Program-made: the position numbers and the translations under genes
Shown: one piece after another, positions 23,544-37,238 of the stretch
Layout of the letters: each line of letters starts with the position of its first letter
Position numbering within the stretch: the first letter of the stretch is position 1
NCBI GenBank assembly: GCA_900316345.1
Contig: ONCR01000007.1
Location: 1-39,555 of the forward strand
DNA from: an uncultured Eubacteriales bacterium
GTDB lineage: Bacteria > Bacillota > Clostridia > Oscillospirales > Acutalibacteraceae
Reading direction: 5' to 3'
Length of the DNA: 39,555 nt
The notes under the pieces: generated by a model
What the model was told of the DNA's origin: nothing
Seen by the model: the letters and a program-made list of their open reading frames with translations, nothing else
Databases searched by the model: none

Positions 23544-26309
23544 TTATTCGTCCTTCAGCTCGTCAAGGCTTCTGCCGGGAGCGCCGTGGCACTTCTTATA
23601 TTTCTTGCCGCTGCCGCACGGACACGGGTCGTTAGGGCCAATCTTCTTAGCTCTGCGTACCGTTACCTGCTTTGCGTTGCTGTCCTGCTCGCTTGAAGAG
23701 GTTGAGGTTACCCTTGCAACAGCTCTTCTCTGAACGTCAGCTCTGTGTCTCGGCATAAGAGTGAGCATCATCTTAGCGGTATCCTCACGAATCATATCCG
23801 TCATTTCCTCGAACATTTCGCCCGATTCCATACGGTAAGCAACTACCGGGTCACGCTGAGCGTAGGAGCGAAGGTGAATGCCCTTCTTTAAATCTTCCAT
23901 AGCGTCGATATGGTCCATCCAATAGGTATCAACGTTTCTTAAGAGAATCATTCTCTCAAATTCGCCGAACATATCGTCGCCGAGCTGCTCGCGCTTAGCC
24001 TGAACTCTTTCAGCCGCTCTTGACTGAAGAAGCTCAATAGTACCTGCAACGGTAAGGTCCTCAATATCCTTAAAATCGTCGTCCTCAGCGATAAGCCATT
24101 CCTTATACTTTTCGCGAAGGCCTTCAATGTTCCAGTCGTCCTTGTTGTCGCCTGCGAAATAAGCGTTAACCGTATCTGCAATGTTCTGGTCAATCATCTT
24201 GCCGATGGTTTCGGTAAGGTCAAGGCCGTCAAGAACCTGGTCGCGCTGCTTATAGATAAGCTCTCTCTGGCGGTTCATAACGTCGTCGTACTGAAGGGTG
24301 TTCTTTCTGATTTCAAAGTTCTTGCCTTCAACCTTCTTCTGTGAGCTTTCAACGGTTCTTGAGATGAACTTGCTTTCGATAGGAGTATTCTCATCCTCGG
24401 TAAGCCTTGCCATCATAAGCTGCATTTTATCGCCGCCGAAAAGACGCATAAGGTCGTCCTCGCAGGAGAGGAAGAACTGGCTTGCGCCCGGGTCGCCCTG
24501 ACGTCCCGAACGTCCGCGGAGCTGATTGTCAATACGGCGTGCGTCGTGTCTTTCAGTGCCGAGGATGAAGAGGCCGCCCGCCTCGCGTACCTTATCGGCT
24601 TCCTCTGCAATTTCTTCTTTATACTTCTTTTCAAGCTCAATGAAGGTCTGCCTTGCTTTCAGGATTTCTTCATCGTCTGTTTCTGCAAAGCCCGTAGCCT
24701 CACGAATCTGATAGTTGGTAAACTTCATCTTCTTCATCTGAGCCTTTGCAAGGAATTCAGCGTTACCGCCGAGCATAATATCGGTACCACGGCCCGCCAT
24801 GTTTGTTGAAATTGTAACCTGGCCGTACTTACCTGCCTGAGCAACGATTTCAGCTTCCTTTTCGTGGTTCTTTGCGTTAAGAACGTTATGAGGAATGCCC
24901 TCTTTCTTAAGGAGCTTTGAAAGATGCTCTGACTTTTCAATGCTGATTGTGCCGACAAGAACGGGCTGGCCCTTTTCGTGGCACTCTTTAATCTTCTTAA
25001 TAACGTTGTTGAACTTGCCCTTTTCGGTCTGGAAAATAACGTCGGGCTTATCCTCACGAATAAGCGGCTTGTTGGTCGGGATTTCAACTACGTCGAGCTT
25101 ATAGATTTCGTCAAACTCTCTTGCCTCGGTAGCGGCTGTACCGGTCATACCGGAAAGCTTCTTGTAAAGGCGGAAGTAGTTTTGGAAGGTGATGGTCGCA
25201 AGGGTTTTGCTTTCGTGCTCAACCTTAACGCCCTCTTTTGCTTCAAGAGCCTGGTGAAGGCCTTCGTTATAACGTCTGCCCTCCATAATACGGCCCGTAA
25301 ATTCGTCAACGATTTTAACCTGACCGTCTTTAACAACGTAGTCTATATCACGGGTCATAACGCCGTGAGCCTTAATAGCCTGGTCAATGTGGTGGCGAAG
25401 GGTTGTATGCTCAATATCCATAATATTATCAACATTGAAGAAAGCCTCTGCCTTTTCAACGCCGCTCTTAAGAAGGGTAGCAGTTTTTGCCTTTTCGTCA
25501 ACTACATAGTCGCCTTCATAGTTTTCTTCGGTATCCTGCTTGTCGTCGGTCTTTGCAACCTTAACCATAGTAAGGGTAAGGGCAAACTCGTCAGCCTGGC
25601 GGTAAAGGTCTGTTGAAGCCTCGCCCCTGCCGCTGATGATAAGCGGAGTACGCGCCTCATCGATAAGGATTGAGTCAACCTCGTCGACGATAGCGAAAAC
25701 GTGGCCTCTCTGTACCTTCTGCTCTTTATACTGAACCATATTATCACGAAGATAATCGAAGCCCATCTCATTATTTGTTCCGTAAGTGATGTCGCAATTA
25801 TAAGCCTCCTGGCGCTCCGCGTTGCTCTTTTCGTGAATGATAAGACCAACGTCAAGGCCGAGGAAACGGTAAACCTTACCCATCCACTCGGAGTCACGCT
25901 TTGCAAGATAATCGTTAACCGTTACGATATGAACGCCCTTGCCGGTAAGCGCGTTAAGATATGCGGGAAGGGTTGCAACAAGGGTTTTACCTTCACCGGT
26001 TTTCATTTCGGCGATTCTTCCCTGGTGAAGAACAATACCGCCGATAAGCTGAACGTCGAAATGACGAAGGCCGATTACACGGTCGGCAGCCTCGCGGCAT
26101 ACCGCGAATGCGTCGGGAAGAATATCGTCAAGCGTTTCGCCGTTCTTAAGTCTTTTTTTGAGCTCCGCTGTCTGTGAGGAGAGCTCCTTATCGCTCATCT
26201 CGCCGTACTTCGGGGCGAGCTCGTTAATTTTATCTACTGTTTTCTTAAGCTTTTTAACTTCCTTCTTTGAATAATCGCCGAAGATAGCCGTTACAAATTT
26301 GTTTGCCAT
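23544..26309 (-). CDS. secA: preprotein translocase ATPase SecA
   Basis: 921 residues, full length. It drives proteins through SecYEG with ATP. The Walker A motif is MKTGEGKTL (Lys107), the DEAD-type box is IVDEVDSILIDEARTPLIISG, the helicase motifs AGRGTDIMLGG and GRSGRQGDPG are present, and the C-terminus has the zinc-binding CPCGSGKKYKKCHG that binds SecB or phospholipid. A mid-domain insertion of charged residues (TEENYEGDYVVDEKAKT) fits the variable part of the preprotein cross-linking region. ATG 26309 has a GAGGTG ribosome binding site. It is essential housekeeping and the single SecA in this window. Confidence 0.98.
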   Translation of the reverse strand: MANKFVTAIFGDYSKKEVKKLKKTVDKINELAPKYGEMSDKELSSQTAELKKRLKNGETLDDILPDAFAVCREAADRVIGLRHFDVQLIGGIVLHQGRIAEMKTGEGKTLVATLPAYLNALTGKGVHIVTVNDYLAKRDSEWMGKVYRFLGLDVGLIIHEKSNAERQEAYNCDITYGTNNEMGFDYLRDNMVQYKEQKVQRGHVFAIVDEVDSILIDEARTPLIISGRGEASTDLYRQADEFALTLTMVKVAKTDDKQDTEENYEGDYVVDEKAKTATLLKSGVEKAEAFFNVDNIMDIEHTTLRHHIDQAIKAHGVMTRDIDYVVKDGQVKIVDEFTGRIMEGRRYNEGLHQALEAKEGVKVEHESKTLATITFQNYFRLYKKLSGMTGTAATEAREFDEIYKLDVVEIPTNKPLIREDKPDVIFQTEKGKFNNVIKKIKECHEKGQPVLVGTISIEKSEHLSKLLKKEGIPHNVLNAKNHEKEAEIVAQAGKYGQVTISTNMAGRGTDIMLGGNAEFLAKAQMKKMKFTNYQIREATGFAETDDEEILKARQTFIELEKKYKEEIAEEADKVREAGGLFILGTERHDARRIDNQLRGRSGRQGDPGASQFFLSCEDDLMRLFGGDKMQLMMARLTEDENTPIESKFISRTVESSQKKVEGKNFEIRKNTLQYDDVMNRQRELIYKQRDQVLDGLDLTETIGKMIDQNIADTVNAYFAGDNKDDWNIEGLREKYKEWLIAEDDDFKDIEDLTVAGTIELLQSRAAERVQAKREQLGDDMFGEFERMILLRNVDTYWMDHIDAMEDLKKGIHLRSYAQRDPVVAYRMESGEMFEEMTDMIREDTAKMMLTLMPRHRADVQRRAVARVTSTSSSEQDSNAKQVTVRRAKKIGPNDPCPCGSGKKYKKCHGAPGRSLDELKDE

Positions 26310-26381
26310 TTATTTACACCTCATTGGAAAATTTTAGTTTTAATGTATTTAGCTGCTTTAATTGAAAAAACTGATAAAGCG

Positions 26382-26657
26382 TTACGGTTCCGGCACTATA
26401 GCCCTTGAAACCTCCGCCTTAAGAGCGCCGATTTCATAAACAGCCGTTTCAACAAAGCCAAGCCTTACGGTTCTTGCGGTATTAAGTTTTTCATCAGCCT
26501 TGATTTCGATGCTGTCGGCAGACTGTGAGCTGATTTCCGAAACAATGTTAATGCTCGCTTCGCTTATCGTCCCCGAAAGGGAGAACGCGCAAACCGAAAG
26601 CGCCATTGTTATACAGATTGCCGCGCTTATGCCCTGTTTAACAAAAAACCTTTGCAT
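26382..26657 (-). CDS. small secreted hypothetical protein
   Basis: 91 residues with a signal peptide-like N-terminus (MQRFFVKQGISAAICITMALSVCAFSLSGT) and a short acidic remainder. It matches no family I recognise. ATG 26657 is chosen because AAAGGAAAA lies just upstream; the frame extends to 26699, but that adds a charged stretch before the signal. It lies 72 bp upstream of secA in the same orientation, so it may share a transcript. Confidence 0.55.
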   Translation of the reverse strand: MQRFFVKQGISAAICITMALSVCAFSLSGTISEASINIVSEISSQSADSIEIKADEKLNTARTVRLGFVETAVYEIGALKAEVSRAIVPEP

Positions 26658-26758
26658 TGCTTTTCCTTTTCTATGTATTTTCGGTTTAAAAACCGTCACT
26701 CCCTATTATATATAATTCTTATCCTTTTTGCAATAGTAATTTTATTATAATAAATAAA

Positions 26759-26787
26759 TTGCTTTTTTATTCGCTATATGGTATAAT
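26759..26787 (+). promoter_or_regulatory. promoter of the sugar transferase gene
   Basis: TTGCTT at 26759-26764 and TATAAT at 26782-26787 with a 17-bp spacer. Confidence 0.6.
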
Positions 26788-26845
26788 AGGTTGGCTTAAG
26801 CTACATTATATTGATTTTTTGTAATTTTTAAGTTTGAGGATGAAT

Positions 26846-30653
<3,808 letters not shown>

Positions 30654-30688
30654 TTAGTAAAAACATTGTAAATAAAAACAAATAAATC

Positions 30689-30717
30689 TTGACTTTTTTG
30701 AACAACCGTATTATATT
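30689..30717 (+). promoter_or_regulatory. promoter of the radical SAM gene
   Basis: TTGACT at 30689-30694 and TATATT at 30712-30717 with a 17-bp spacer. Confidence 0.65.
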
Positions 30718-30769
30718 GCTTTAAAGAAAATAATAAAATATGTTGATTAATGGTTGAAAGGATAAGAAT

Positions 30770-32194
30770 ATGTCTTTTAAAGAGTCGGCAATGAGCTTTG
30801 CTATAAAGAATGCCGTAAAATATGCAAGAAAAGATTTTAACAAAAACGCACCGAGAATTTTAAGCCTTGTTGAGATGGCTGACGTTAAAAAGGTTAACCG
30901 TACCGCTTACGCAGGCCTTCACAGCGCGCTTAAGGACCCCAACAATAACTGGATGCAGTTTGCGCGCCGCCTTGTTTGCGATACTGACGAGGGCGTTTTA
31001 AACAAGTTCATCCCTGCCGCCATCAACGTTGCAATAAACAGCTACGACGTTCGCATGAAGGCTATTGAAAAGTACGACTGTAACGTTCCGTGGGCAATTC
31101 TTATGGACCCGACGGCTGCCTGCAACCTTAAGTGCAAGGGCTGCTGGGCTGCGGAATACGGCCACGAAAGCTCGCTTTCCTACGACGACCTTGCAAGGAT
31201 TATCCGTCAGGCAAAAGAGCTTGGAACCTATATGTTCCTTTACACAGGCGGCGAGCCGACAATGCGCAGGAACGACCTTATGCGCCTTTGCCGCGAAAAC
31301 CCCGACTGTATCTTTATGAGCTTTACAAACGGAACTCTTATAGACGACAGCTTTGCCGATGAAATTCAGGACGTAGGCAACTTCTTCCCGGCATTTTCAA
31401 TTGAAGGCTATGAGGAAGAAAACGACTTCCGCCGCGGCGACGGAACCTTCAAGCGCTGCACGGCCGCTATGGCAAGGCTTAAGGAGAGGGGCGTTCCCTT
31501 CGGCGCTTCGCTTTGCTACACAAGCAAAAACACCGAGCTTCTTGCTTCGGACGAATATATGGACTGGCTCATCGATAAGGGCGTTATGTTCGCGTGGTTC
31601 TTTACATATATGCCGACGGGCAACGGCGCTGTTACCGACCTTATGGTAAGCCCCGAGCAGAGAGCCTTGATGTACAGAAAAATGCACGAATGGAGAGAAA
31701 CAAAGGCTATCTTCGCCCTTGATTTCTGGAACGACGGCGAATACGTTCAGGGCTGTATTGCCGGCGGACGCCATTACTTCCACATCAACGCCAACGGCGA
31801 CTGCGAGCCCTGCGCGTTTGTTCACTATTCAAACGTTAACATTAAAGAAAAATCCGTTCTTGAAGCGCTTCAAAGCCCGCTTTTCAAGGCTTACAGAAAA
31901 AATCAGCCGTTCTCAAACAATATGCTTCGCCCCTGCCCCGTTCTTGATAACCCGGGCGCAATCAGTAAAATGGTTGCCGAAACGGGCGCATATTCAACCG
32001 AGATGGAGCATCCCGAAAGCGCAAACGAGCTGTTTGATAAAACCATTGCCGCCGCTAAGGCCTGGAAGGTTAAAGCCGACGAGCTCTTTGACCGCAACGA
32101 ATATATCGCAAAGCACGTTAAGGACGAAAATATGTATAACTTTGAAAAGCCCGACGAGGAAAGGGACTTTTCCGAGTTTGAAAAAACAGAGTAA
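30770..32194 (+). CDS. radical SAM protein with SPASM-like C-terminus
   Basis: 474 residues. The 4Fe-4S cluster motif CNLKCKGCW provides Cys118, Cys122 and Cys125 (CX3CX2C), and FLYTGGEPTMR is the GGE SAM-binding motif. A further cysteine region (GCIAGGRHYFHINANGDCEPCAFVHYSN... RPCPVLDN) resembles the auxiliary-cluster SPASM or twitch type. The N-terminal 105 residues before the barrel are helical and unassigned. The family is seen in Firmicutes, but the substrate is unknown to me. ATG 30770 has AAAGG upstream. The gene is monocistronic by context, with its own promoter and a following hairpin. Confidence 0.88.
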   Translation: MSFKESAMSFAIKNAVKYARKDFNKNAPRILSLVEMADVKKVNRTAYAGLHSALKDPNNNWMQFARRLVCDTDEGVLNKFIPAAINVAINSYDVRMKAIEKYDCNVPWAILMDPTAACNLKCKGCWAAEYGHESSLSYDDLARIIRQAKELGTYMFLYTGGEPTMRRNDLMRLCRENPDCIFMSFTNGTLIDDSFADEIQDVGNFFPAFSIEGYEEENDFRRGDGTFKRCTAAMARLKERGVPFGASLCYTSKNTELLASDEYMDWLIDKGVMFAWFFTYMPTGNGAVTDLMVSPEQRALMYRKMHEWRETKAIFALDFWNDGEYVQGCIAGGRHYFHINANGDCEPCAFVHYSNVNIKEKSVLEALQSPLFKAYRKNQPFSNNMLRPCPVLDNPGAISKMVAETGAYSTEMEHPESANELFDKTIAAAKAWKVKADELFDRNEYIAKHVKDENMYNFEKPDEERDFSEFEKTE

Positions 32195-32210
32195 TAATTT
32201 CTTTGCTGTA

Positions 32211-32240
32211 AGGGGCGTATCTTGCTGATACGCCCTTTAA
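32211..32240 (+). terminator. hairpin after the radical SAM gene
   Basis: 8-bp stem GGGCGTAT / ATACGCCC (32213-32220, 32228-32235) with weak T-run TTTAAA. Possible intrinsic terminator, or a partial one allowing read-through into pth. Confidence 0.55.
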
Positions 32241-32261
32241 AGGCATTTATCAGGTGATTTT

Positions 32262-32861
32262 ATGGGACTTTTTAATTTCGTAAAAAGAGGAAAAATCGAA
32301 TACATAATAGCAGGGCTCGGCAACCCCGGCAAAAAATATGAAAACACCCGCCATAACGCAGGCTTCAAGGCGCTTGATATGCTCGCCGAAAAGGAGGGCT
32401 TCGAGTTTAAAAAGCTTAAATTCCACGCCCTTGTTGCCGACGAGGTTATCGGCGGAAAGCGCTGCCTTTTAATGAAGCCTCAAACAATGATGAACCTTTC
32501 GGGCGAGGCGGTTGTTGAAGCGGCGCAGTATTACAACATCCCCGATGAAAATATAATAATCGTCTTTGACGACGTTTCGCTTGACGTAGGCAAGCTTCGC
32601 GTTCGCCGCAAGGGAAGCGCCGGCGGCCACAACGGAATTAAAAGCATAATCTCCTGCCTGGGAAGCGAGGATTTTCCGCGCGTTAAAATCGGCGTAGGAA
32701 AAAAGCCGTCGCCCGAATACGATATGGTAAGCTGGGTGCTCGGCGAGCTTAACGAGGGCAAAAACGCGGATTATGCCTCCGCGCTGAAAAACGCCGCCTG
32801 CGCCGCAGAAGCAGTTATCAGCGGCGGCGTTGATAAGGCAATGAACGAATATAATTCATAG
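32262..32861 (+). CDS. pth: peptidyl-tRNA hydrolase
   Basis: 199 residues. It frees tRNA from peptidyl-tRNA lost by ribosomes. IIAGLGNPGKKYENTRHNAGF carries the catalytic His31 (the His20 of E. coli) and the tRNA-binding Asn. FDDVSLDVGKLRVRRKGSAGGHNGIKSI is the second signature. An N-terminal extension of about 11 residues precedes the usual start. ATG 32262 has AGGTGA before it. It is followed 18 bp later by mfd, the pairing usual in Firmicutes. Confidence 0.97.
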   Translation: MGLFNFVKRGKIEYIIAGLGNPGKKYENTRHNAGFKALDMLAEKEGFEFKKLKFHALVADEVIGGKRCLLMKPQTMMNLSGEAVVEAAQYYNIPDENIIIVFDDVSLDVGKLRVRRKGSAGGHNGIKSIISCLGSEDFPRVKIGVGKKPSPEYDMVSWVLGELNEGKNADYASALKNAACAAEAVISGGVDKAMNEYNS

Positions 32862-32879
32862 AAACGGTGAAAATACAAT

Positions 32880-35800
32880 ATGTCCGGCTTTTCAAATCTG
32901 ATTGAAAAAAGCGAAGAATTTATAAGCCTCAACCGAAGTGCGACCTCCCCGTCCTCTCCGATTGGGGCCACAGGTCTGCCCGGGGCGGCAAAGGCCGCGG
33001 TAATTCATTCGCTTTATGAAACAACAAAAAAACGCGCCATCGTAATTACGCCCGACGAGGCGAGCGCAGTAAGGCTTTACGAAAACCTTTCCGCTATGCA
33101 GAAGGGCGTTTTGCTCTATCCGAAAAGGGAATTCACCTTCCTTGAGGTTGAGGGCATAAGCCGCGAATACGAACAGCTCAGGCTCGGCGTGCTTGCAAAT
33201 ATAATAGAAAACAATTACAGCGTTGTTGTTGCCTCGGCGGGTGCGGCAATTCAGCTCACCATGCCGCCGCAGGCGCTTATTGAGCGTACCTTTACCGTTA
33301 AAACGGGCGACGAAATTGACCTTGAAAAAACCGCCGAAAGGCTTGTAAAGGCCGGCTATTCGCGCTTTGACGAGGTTGACGGCACGGCGCAGTTCGCAAT
33401 AAGGGGCGGCCTTATTGACATCTATTCCCCCGGCGCGGATTCCCCCGTTCGCCTTGAGCTTTGGGGCGATACGGTTGACAGCATTGCGCGCTTTGATATT
33501 GCAACCCAGCGCAGAACGGATATTATTAAAGAAATAAAAATTATCCCCTCAACCGAGGTGCTTTTCCCCTCAAAGGCGGAGCAGGCAAAGCGCATTGACG
33601 CCCTTGCCGCAACTCTTAAGGGCAAGGCGGTTAAGGCGCGCGAAAAGCTTTATAATGACAGCGATAAGCTAAAGCAGGGCGTCGCACTTCGCTGCAGCGA
33701 TAAATACCTTCCCCTTGCATACGAAAGCGGAGGTCTTTTTGATTACCTTGACGGCCTGCTCTTCATCTGCGAAACAAAGGGCGTAAAAGAAAAATGTGAA
33801 AACGCAAACCGCCTTATGCTTGAGGAGCTTAAATGGCTTTTAGAGGACGGAACCATCTGTAAGGGCATTGATAAATTTATGCTCGGCTTTGACGAGCTTT
33901 GCGAGGTTTATGAAGGCCACGGCGCTATTTACCTTGATTCGCTGCCGCGCGGAAGCTTTGACACGCCGGTAAAAAGCCTTTCAAGCTTCAATATGTTTGA
34001 AATTCCCCCGTTTTCGGGTACACTTTCACAGCTTAAGGACGAAATCTTTCCGCTTGTAAAAACCAACTACGCCGTCGTTCTTTATTCGGGAACCTCAAGA
34101 GCCGGCGAGGCGCTTGCAGGCGACCTTCGCGAAAAGGGCGTTGACGCGCTTTACTACCCCTCGCTTCCGAAGGAGCTTCGCAGGGGCGCTGTTACGGTTG
34201 TTGCAGGAGCAATGACGGCGGGCTTCCGCGACGGCGCGTCAAAGCTTGCCGTAATATCGCAGGGGCGCGCAACCCAAAGCAAGAAAAAGCATAAGCGCTT
34301 TTCCTCAAAAGACGCGCTTCATTCGCTTGACGAGCTGACGGTAGGCGATTACATCGTTCACAACGTTCACGGCATCGGCGTTTTTGAGGGGATTCACGCC
34401 CTTGATATGCAGGACGTCCGCAAGGATTACATCAAAATCGGCTACGCCAAGGGCGACACGCTCTACGTTCCCGTAACCCAGCTTGACCTCGTTTCAAAAT
34501 ACATCGGCCCCGAGGAGGAGAGCCGCGTTAAAATTAACCGCCTCGGCTCGGGCGATTGGGCAAAAACAAAAAGCCGCGTTAAGGCGAGCGTTCAGGATAT
34601 GGCCAAGGAGCTTATTGCCCTTTACGCAAAGCGAATAAGCACGAAGGGCTATCAGTTTTCAGAGGATACGGATTTACAGCGTGAATTTGAGCTTCGCTTT
34701 GAATATGACGAAACCGAGGACCAGCTCCGCTGCGTTGACGAAATTAAGGGCGATATGGAAAAGCCCTCGCCTATGGACCGCCTTCTTTGCGGCGACGTAG
34801 GCTTCGGCAAAACGGAGGTAGCCCTGCGCGCCGCCTTTAAATGCATAAGCGAAAGCAAGCAGTGCGCCATCCTCGTTCCCACAACCGTTCTTGCAATGCA
34901 GCATTTTCAGACCGCTAAAAAGCGAATGGAGGCCTATCCCGTAAGAATAGAAATGCTTTCGCGCTTCGTTTCGCCGACAAAGCAAAAGGAAATCCTTCGT
35001 GACCTTGCGCAGGGCAGGGTTGACCTTTTAATCGGAACTCACCGAATTATAAGCAAGGATATTCAGTTTAAGGATTTAGGTCTTTTAATCGTTGACGAGG
35101 AACAGCGCTTCGGCGTTGCGCAAAAGGAAAAGATTAAGGAAAAATTTCCGAAGGTTGACGTTCTTACCCTTTCCGCAACCCCGATTCCGCGAACGCTGAA
35201 TATGGCAATGAGCGGAATTAGGGATATGTCGCTGCTTGAAGAAGCGCCCGGCGACCGCTTTCCCGTTCAGACCTACGTTATTGAATACGATTTCGGCATT
35301 CTTGTTGAGGCAATGGAACGCGAGCTTTCACGAGGCGGGCAGTGCTACTACCTTCATAATAATATTGAAACGATTGACCGAACTGCGCTGACCATAAAAA
35401 AAGCTATTCCCGATGCGAGAATAGGAATTGCCCACGGAAGAATGAGCGAGGAGCAGCTTTCGGACGTATGGCAACAGCTTCTTAAGGGCGAAATTGATAT
35501 TCTTGTTTGTACAACCATTATTGAAACGGGCGTTGACGTTCCCAACGTTAATACCCTTATAATAGAACGTGCTGACAGAATGGGCCTTGCCCAGCTTCAC
35601 CAGATACGCGGAAGGGTTGGCCGTTCCTCGCGCAGGGGCTTTGCTTACTTCACGTTTACGCGCGGTGATTCTCTATCCGAAATTGCAGCTAAAAGGCTTG
35701 AGGCTATAAGGGAGTACACCGAATTCGGCTCAGGCTTTAAAATCGCCATGCGCGACCTTCAGATAAGGGGCGCGGGCTCACTTCTCGGCAACAGACAGCA

Positions 35801-36338
35801 CGGCCATATGGAAAGCGTTGGCTATGATATGTATTTAAAGCTGCTTGAAGAGGCGGTTCAGGAGGAAAAGGGCGAACGCTCCCCCGAAGCGAAGGAGGAG
35901 GAATGCCTTATTGACCTTCCCGTTAACGCAACCATTCCCGAGGATTATATTACCTCAACCTCGTCCCGCCTTGCGATGTATAAGGCTATTGCAAACATTA
36001 AAAGCGATAAGGACGCCAACGACGTTTACGATGAGCTTACCGACCGCTTCGGCATTCCGCCCGCCCCCGTTTACGGGCTTGTTGAAATTGCGCTTCTTCG
36101 CAACACGGCGCAGGCGCTCGGCATAAGCGAAATTAAACAGAGCGGAGGGGCTGTTAACTTCTTTGTTGACGACGTTCGCCCCGAGTTCTTAATCGTGCTT
36201 AACGAAAAAATGCGAAACCGCGCTTCGTTTAAGGCGCTTAAGCGCTCGTATATTTCGGTTAAGCTTCTCGGCGACACGGCGGTAGATACCGTAAGGCTTA
36301 CGCTCGGGCTTCTTCAGGAAGCCATTAGTAAAAATTAA
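32880..36338 (+). CDS. mfd: transcription-repair coupling factor Mfd
   Basis: 1,152 residues. It removes stalled RNA polymerase and recruits UvrA. An N-terminal UvrB-like region is followed by the RNA polymerase-interacting CarD-like domain ([22 protein letters not shown], about residue 485). The translocase has Walker [16 protein letters not shown] near residue 638, DEEQRFGV near 738, and the [14 protein letters not shown] and [18 protein letters not shown] motifs, then a C-terminal TRCF domain from about 1010. It is co-transcribed with pth. The sequence is complete with no lesion. Confidence 0.98.
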   Translation: MSGFSNLIEKSEEFISLNRSATSPSSPIGATGLPGAAKAAVIHSLYETTKKRAIVITPDEASAVRLYENLSAMQKGVLLYPKREFTFLEVEGISREYEQLRLGVLANIIENNYSVVVASAGAAIQLTMPPQALIERTFTVKTGDEIDLEKTAERLVKAGYSRFDEVDGTAQFAIRGGLIDIYSPGADSPVRLELWGDTVDSIARFDIATQRRTDIIKEIKIIPSTEVLFPSKAEQAKRIDALAATLKGKAVKAREKLYNDSDKLKQGVALRCSDKYLPLAYESGGLFDYLDGLLFICETKGVKEKCENANRLMLEELKWLLEDGTICKGIDKFMLGFDELCEVYEGHGAIYLDSLPRGSFDTPVKSLSSFNMFEIPPFSGTLSQLKDEIFPLVKTNYAVVLYSGTSRAGEALAGDLREKGVDALYYPSLPKELRRGAVTVVAGAMTAGFRDGASKLAVISQGRATQSKKKHKRFSSKDALHSLDELTVGDYIVHNVHGIGVFEGIHALDMQDVRKDYIKIGYAKGDTLYVPVTQLDLVSKYIGPEEESRVKINRLGSGDWAKTKSRVKASVQDMAKELIALYAKRISTKGYQFSEDTDLQREFELRFEYDETEDQLRCVDEIKGDMEKPSPMDRLLCGDVGFGKTEVALRAAFKCISESKQCAILVPTTVLAMQHFQTAKKRMEAYPVRIEMLSRFVSPTKQKEILRDLAQGRVDLLIGTHRIISKDIQFKDLGLLIVDEEQRFGVAQKEKIKEKFPKVDVLTLSATPIPRTLNMAMSGIRDMSLLEEAPGDRFPVQTYVIEYDFGILVEAMERELSRGGQCYYLHNNIETIDRTALTIKKAIPDARIGIAHGRMSEEQLSDVWQQLLKGEIDILVCTTIIETGVDVPNVNTLIIERADRMGLAQLHQIRGRVGRSSRRGFAYFTFTRGDSLSEIAAKRLEAIREYTEFGSGFKIAMRDLQIRGAGSLLGNRQHGHMESVGYDMYLKLLEEAVQEEKGERSPEAKEEECLIDLPVNATIPEDYITSTSSRLAMYKAIANIKSDKDANDVYDELTDRFGIPPAPVYGLVEIALLRNTAQALGISEIKQSGGAVNFFVDDVRPEFLIVLNEKMRNRASFKALKRSYISVKLLGDTAVDTVRLTLGLLQEAISKN

Positions 36339-36350
36339 ATGTATAAAAAT

Positions 36351-36383
36351 TAACGCCTCGGGAAAAATAAACCCGAGGTGTTA
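36351..36383 (+). promoter_or_regulatory. hairpin that buries the ribosome binding site of the M23 gene
   Basis: 12-bp stem, 36351-36362 with 36372-36383, including one G-U pair, and a 9-base A-rich loop. The GAGGTG ribosome binding site (36375-36380) lies wholly in the right arm, 6 bp before the ATG at 36387. There is no T-run, so it is not a normal terminator. Translation would need the stem to open. Confidence 0.6.
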
Positions 36384-36386
36384 ATT

Positions 36387-37103
36387 ATGTCAATCAATAC
36401 AAACAGTAAGGATAATAAAAATATTAAGGCGCTGTTTTCGGTCGTATGCCTTTGTATTATCGCGCTCGGGCTTATAGTTCACTTTTCATCTTCAAAAACG
36501 CGCGAAAATACGGTTAACGAAAATCAGACTCTTAAAATTACAACCGCCGCGCAAAGCGAATATTCAACCGAGGTTCGCCACGCCGTAACGGTTAAGGAAA
36601 CAACAACCGAAAAAACGGAAGCCGCAAGCGAAAAAGCAACAAAAAAGAAAACGGAAACGCAATCAATGCCAATGCTTGACGGCAACACGCCTTATAAGAG
36701 CTTTTACAAATATCCGCTTACCGAAGCGGTTCTGAAAGGCTACAGCGAGGAGCTGTCTTTTGACGAAACGATGGGCGACTGGCGCGCTCACCCTGCCGTT
36801 GATTTTAAGGGAAGCGCGGGCGACGAGGTTTGCGCGATTAACGACGGAATTGTTACGCAGGTTTACAGCGACAACCTGCTCGGTATGGTTGTTGAAATTG
36901 ACCACGGCGGCAAGCTCGTTGCAAAATACTGCGGCCTTGAAAGCGTAAGCGTTAAAAAGGGCAGCCGCGTTGATATTGGCGCAAAAATCGGAACGCTCGG
37001 CAAGGTACCGGCGGAGGGCGCAAACGAGCCTCACCTTCACCTTGAAACGAAGCTCGGCGGCAAATACGTAAATCCCCTTAACGTTATGGGCAAAACCGAA
37101 TAA
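36387..37103 (+). CDS. M23 peptidase, SpoIIQ-like
   Basis: 238 residues with a single membrane helix near 16-35, a Thr/Lys/Glu-rich linker (about 40-95), and a LytM-type domain. The metal residues are in DWRAHPAVDFKG (His and Asp) and PHLHLETKL. The sequence YPLTEAVLKGYSEELSFDETMGDWRAHPAVDF matches the shape of the SpoIIQ family, which works in the intercompartmental channel of the forespore, and both LytM motifs look intact. The family call is good and the sporulation role is probable but not shown. ATG 36387 is preferred over GTG 36378. Its ribosome binding site lies in a hairpin. Confidence 0.8.
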   Translation: MSINTNSKDNKNIKALFSVVCLCIIALGLIVHFSSSKTRENTVNENQTLKITTAAQSEYSTEVRHAVTVKETTTEKTEAASEKATKKKTETQSMPMLDGNTPYKSFYKYPLTEAVLKGYSEELSFDETMGDWRAHPAVDFKGSAGDEVCAINDGIVTQVYSDNLLGMVVEIDHGGKLVAKYCGLESVSVKKGSRVDIGAKIGTLGKVPAEGANEPHLHLETKLGGKYVNPLNVMGKTE

Positions 37104-37110
37104 AAAGCGT

Positions 37111-37139
37111 AAACGGCAACCGATACGGCTGCCGTTTTT
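37111..37139 (+). terminator. terminator after the M23 gene
   Basis: Stem AAACGGCA / TGCCGTTT around an 11-base loop, then TTTTTA. Confidence 0.75.
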
Positions 37140-37238
37140 ATGCGTTTGTCCCGATATTTGGACTGTTAAGCGCCGAATATTTACTTCGCCCTTCGGGTAT
37201 GATATATTGAAATCAGAAAAGGACAGGAGGTCTTGATT

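Noticed and set aside
36351..36383. Intrinsic terminator of mfd
   Set aside because: The stem has no following T-run and covers the next gene's ribosome binding site.
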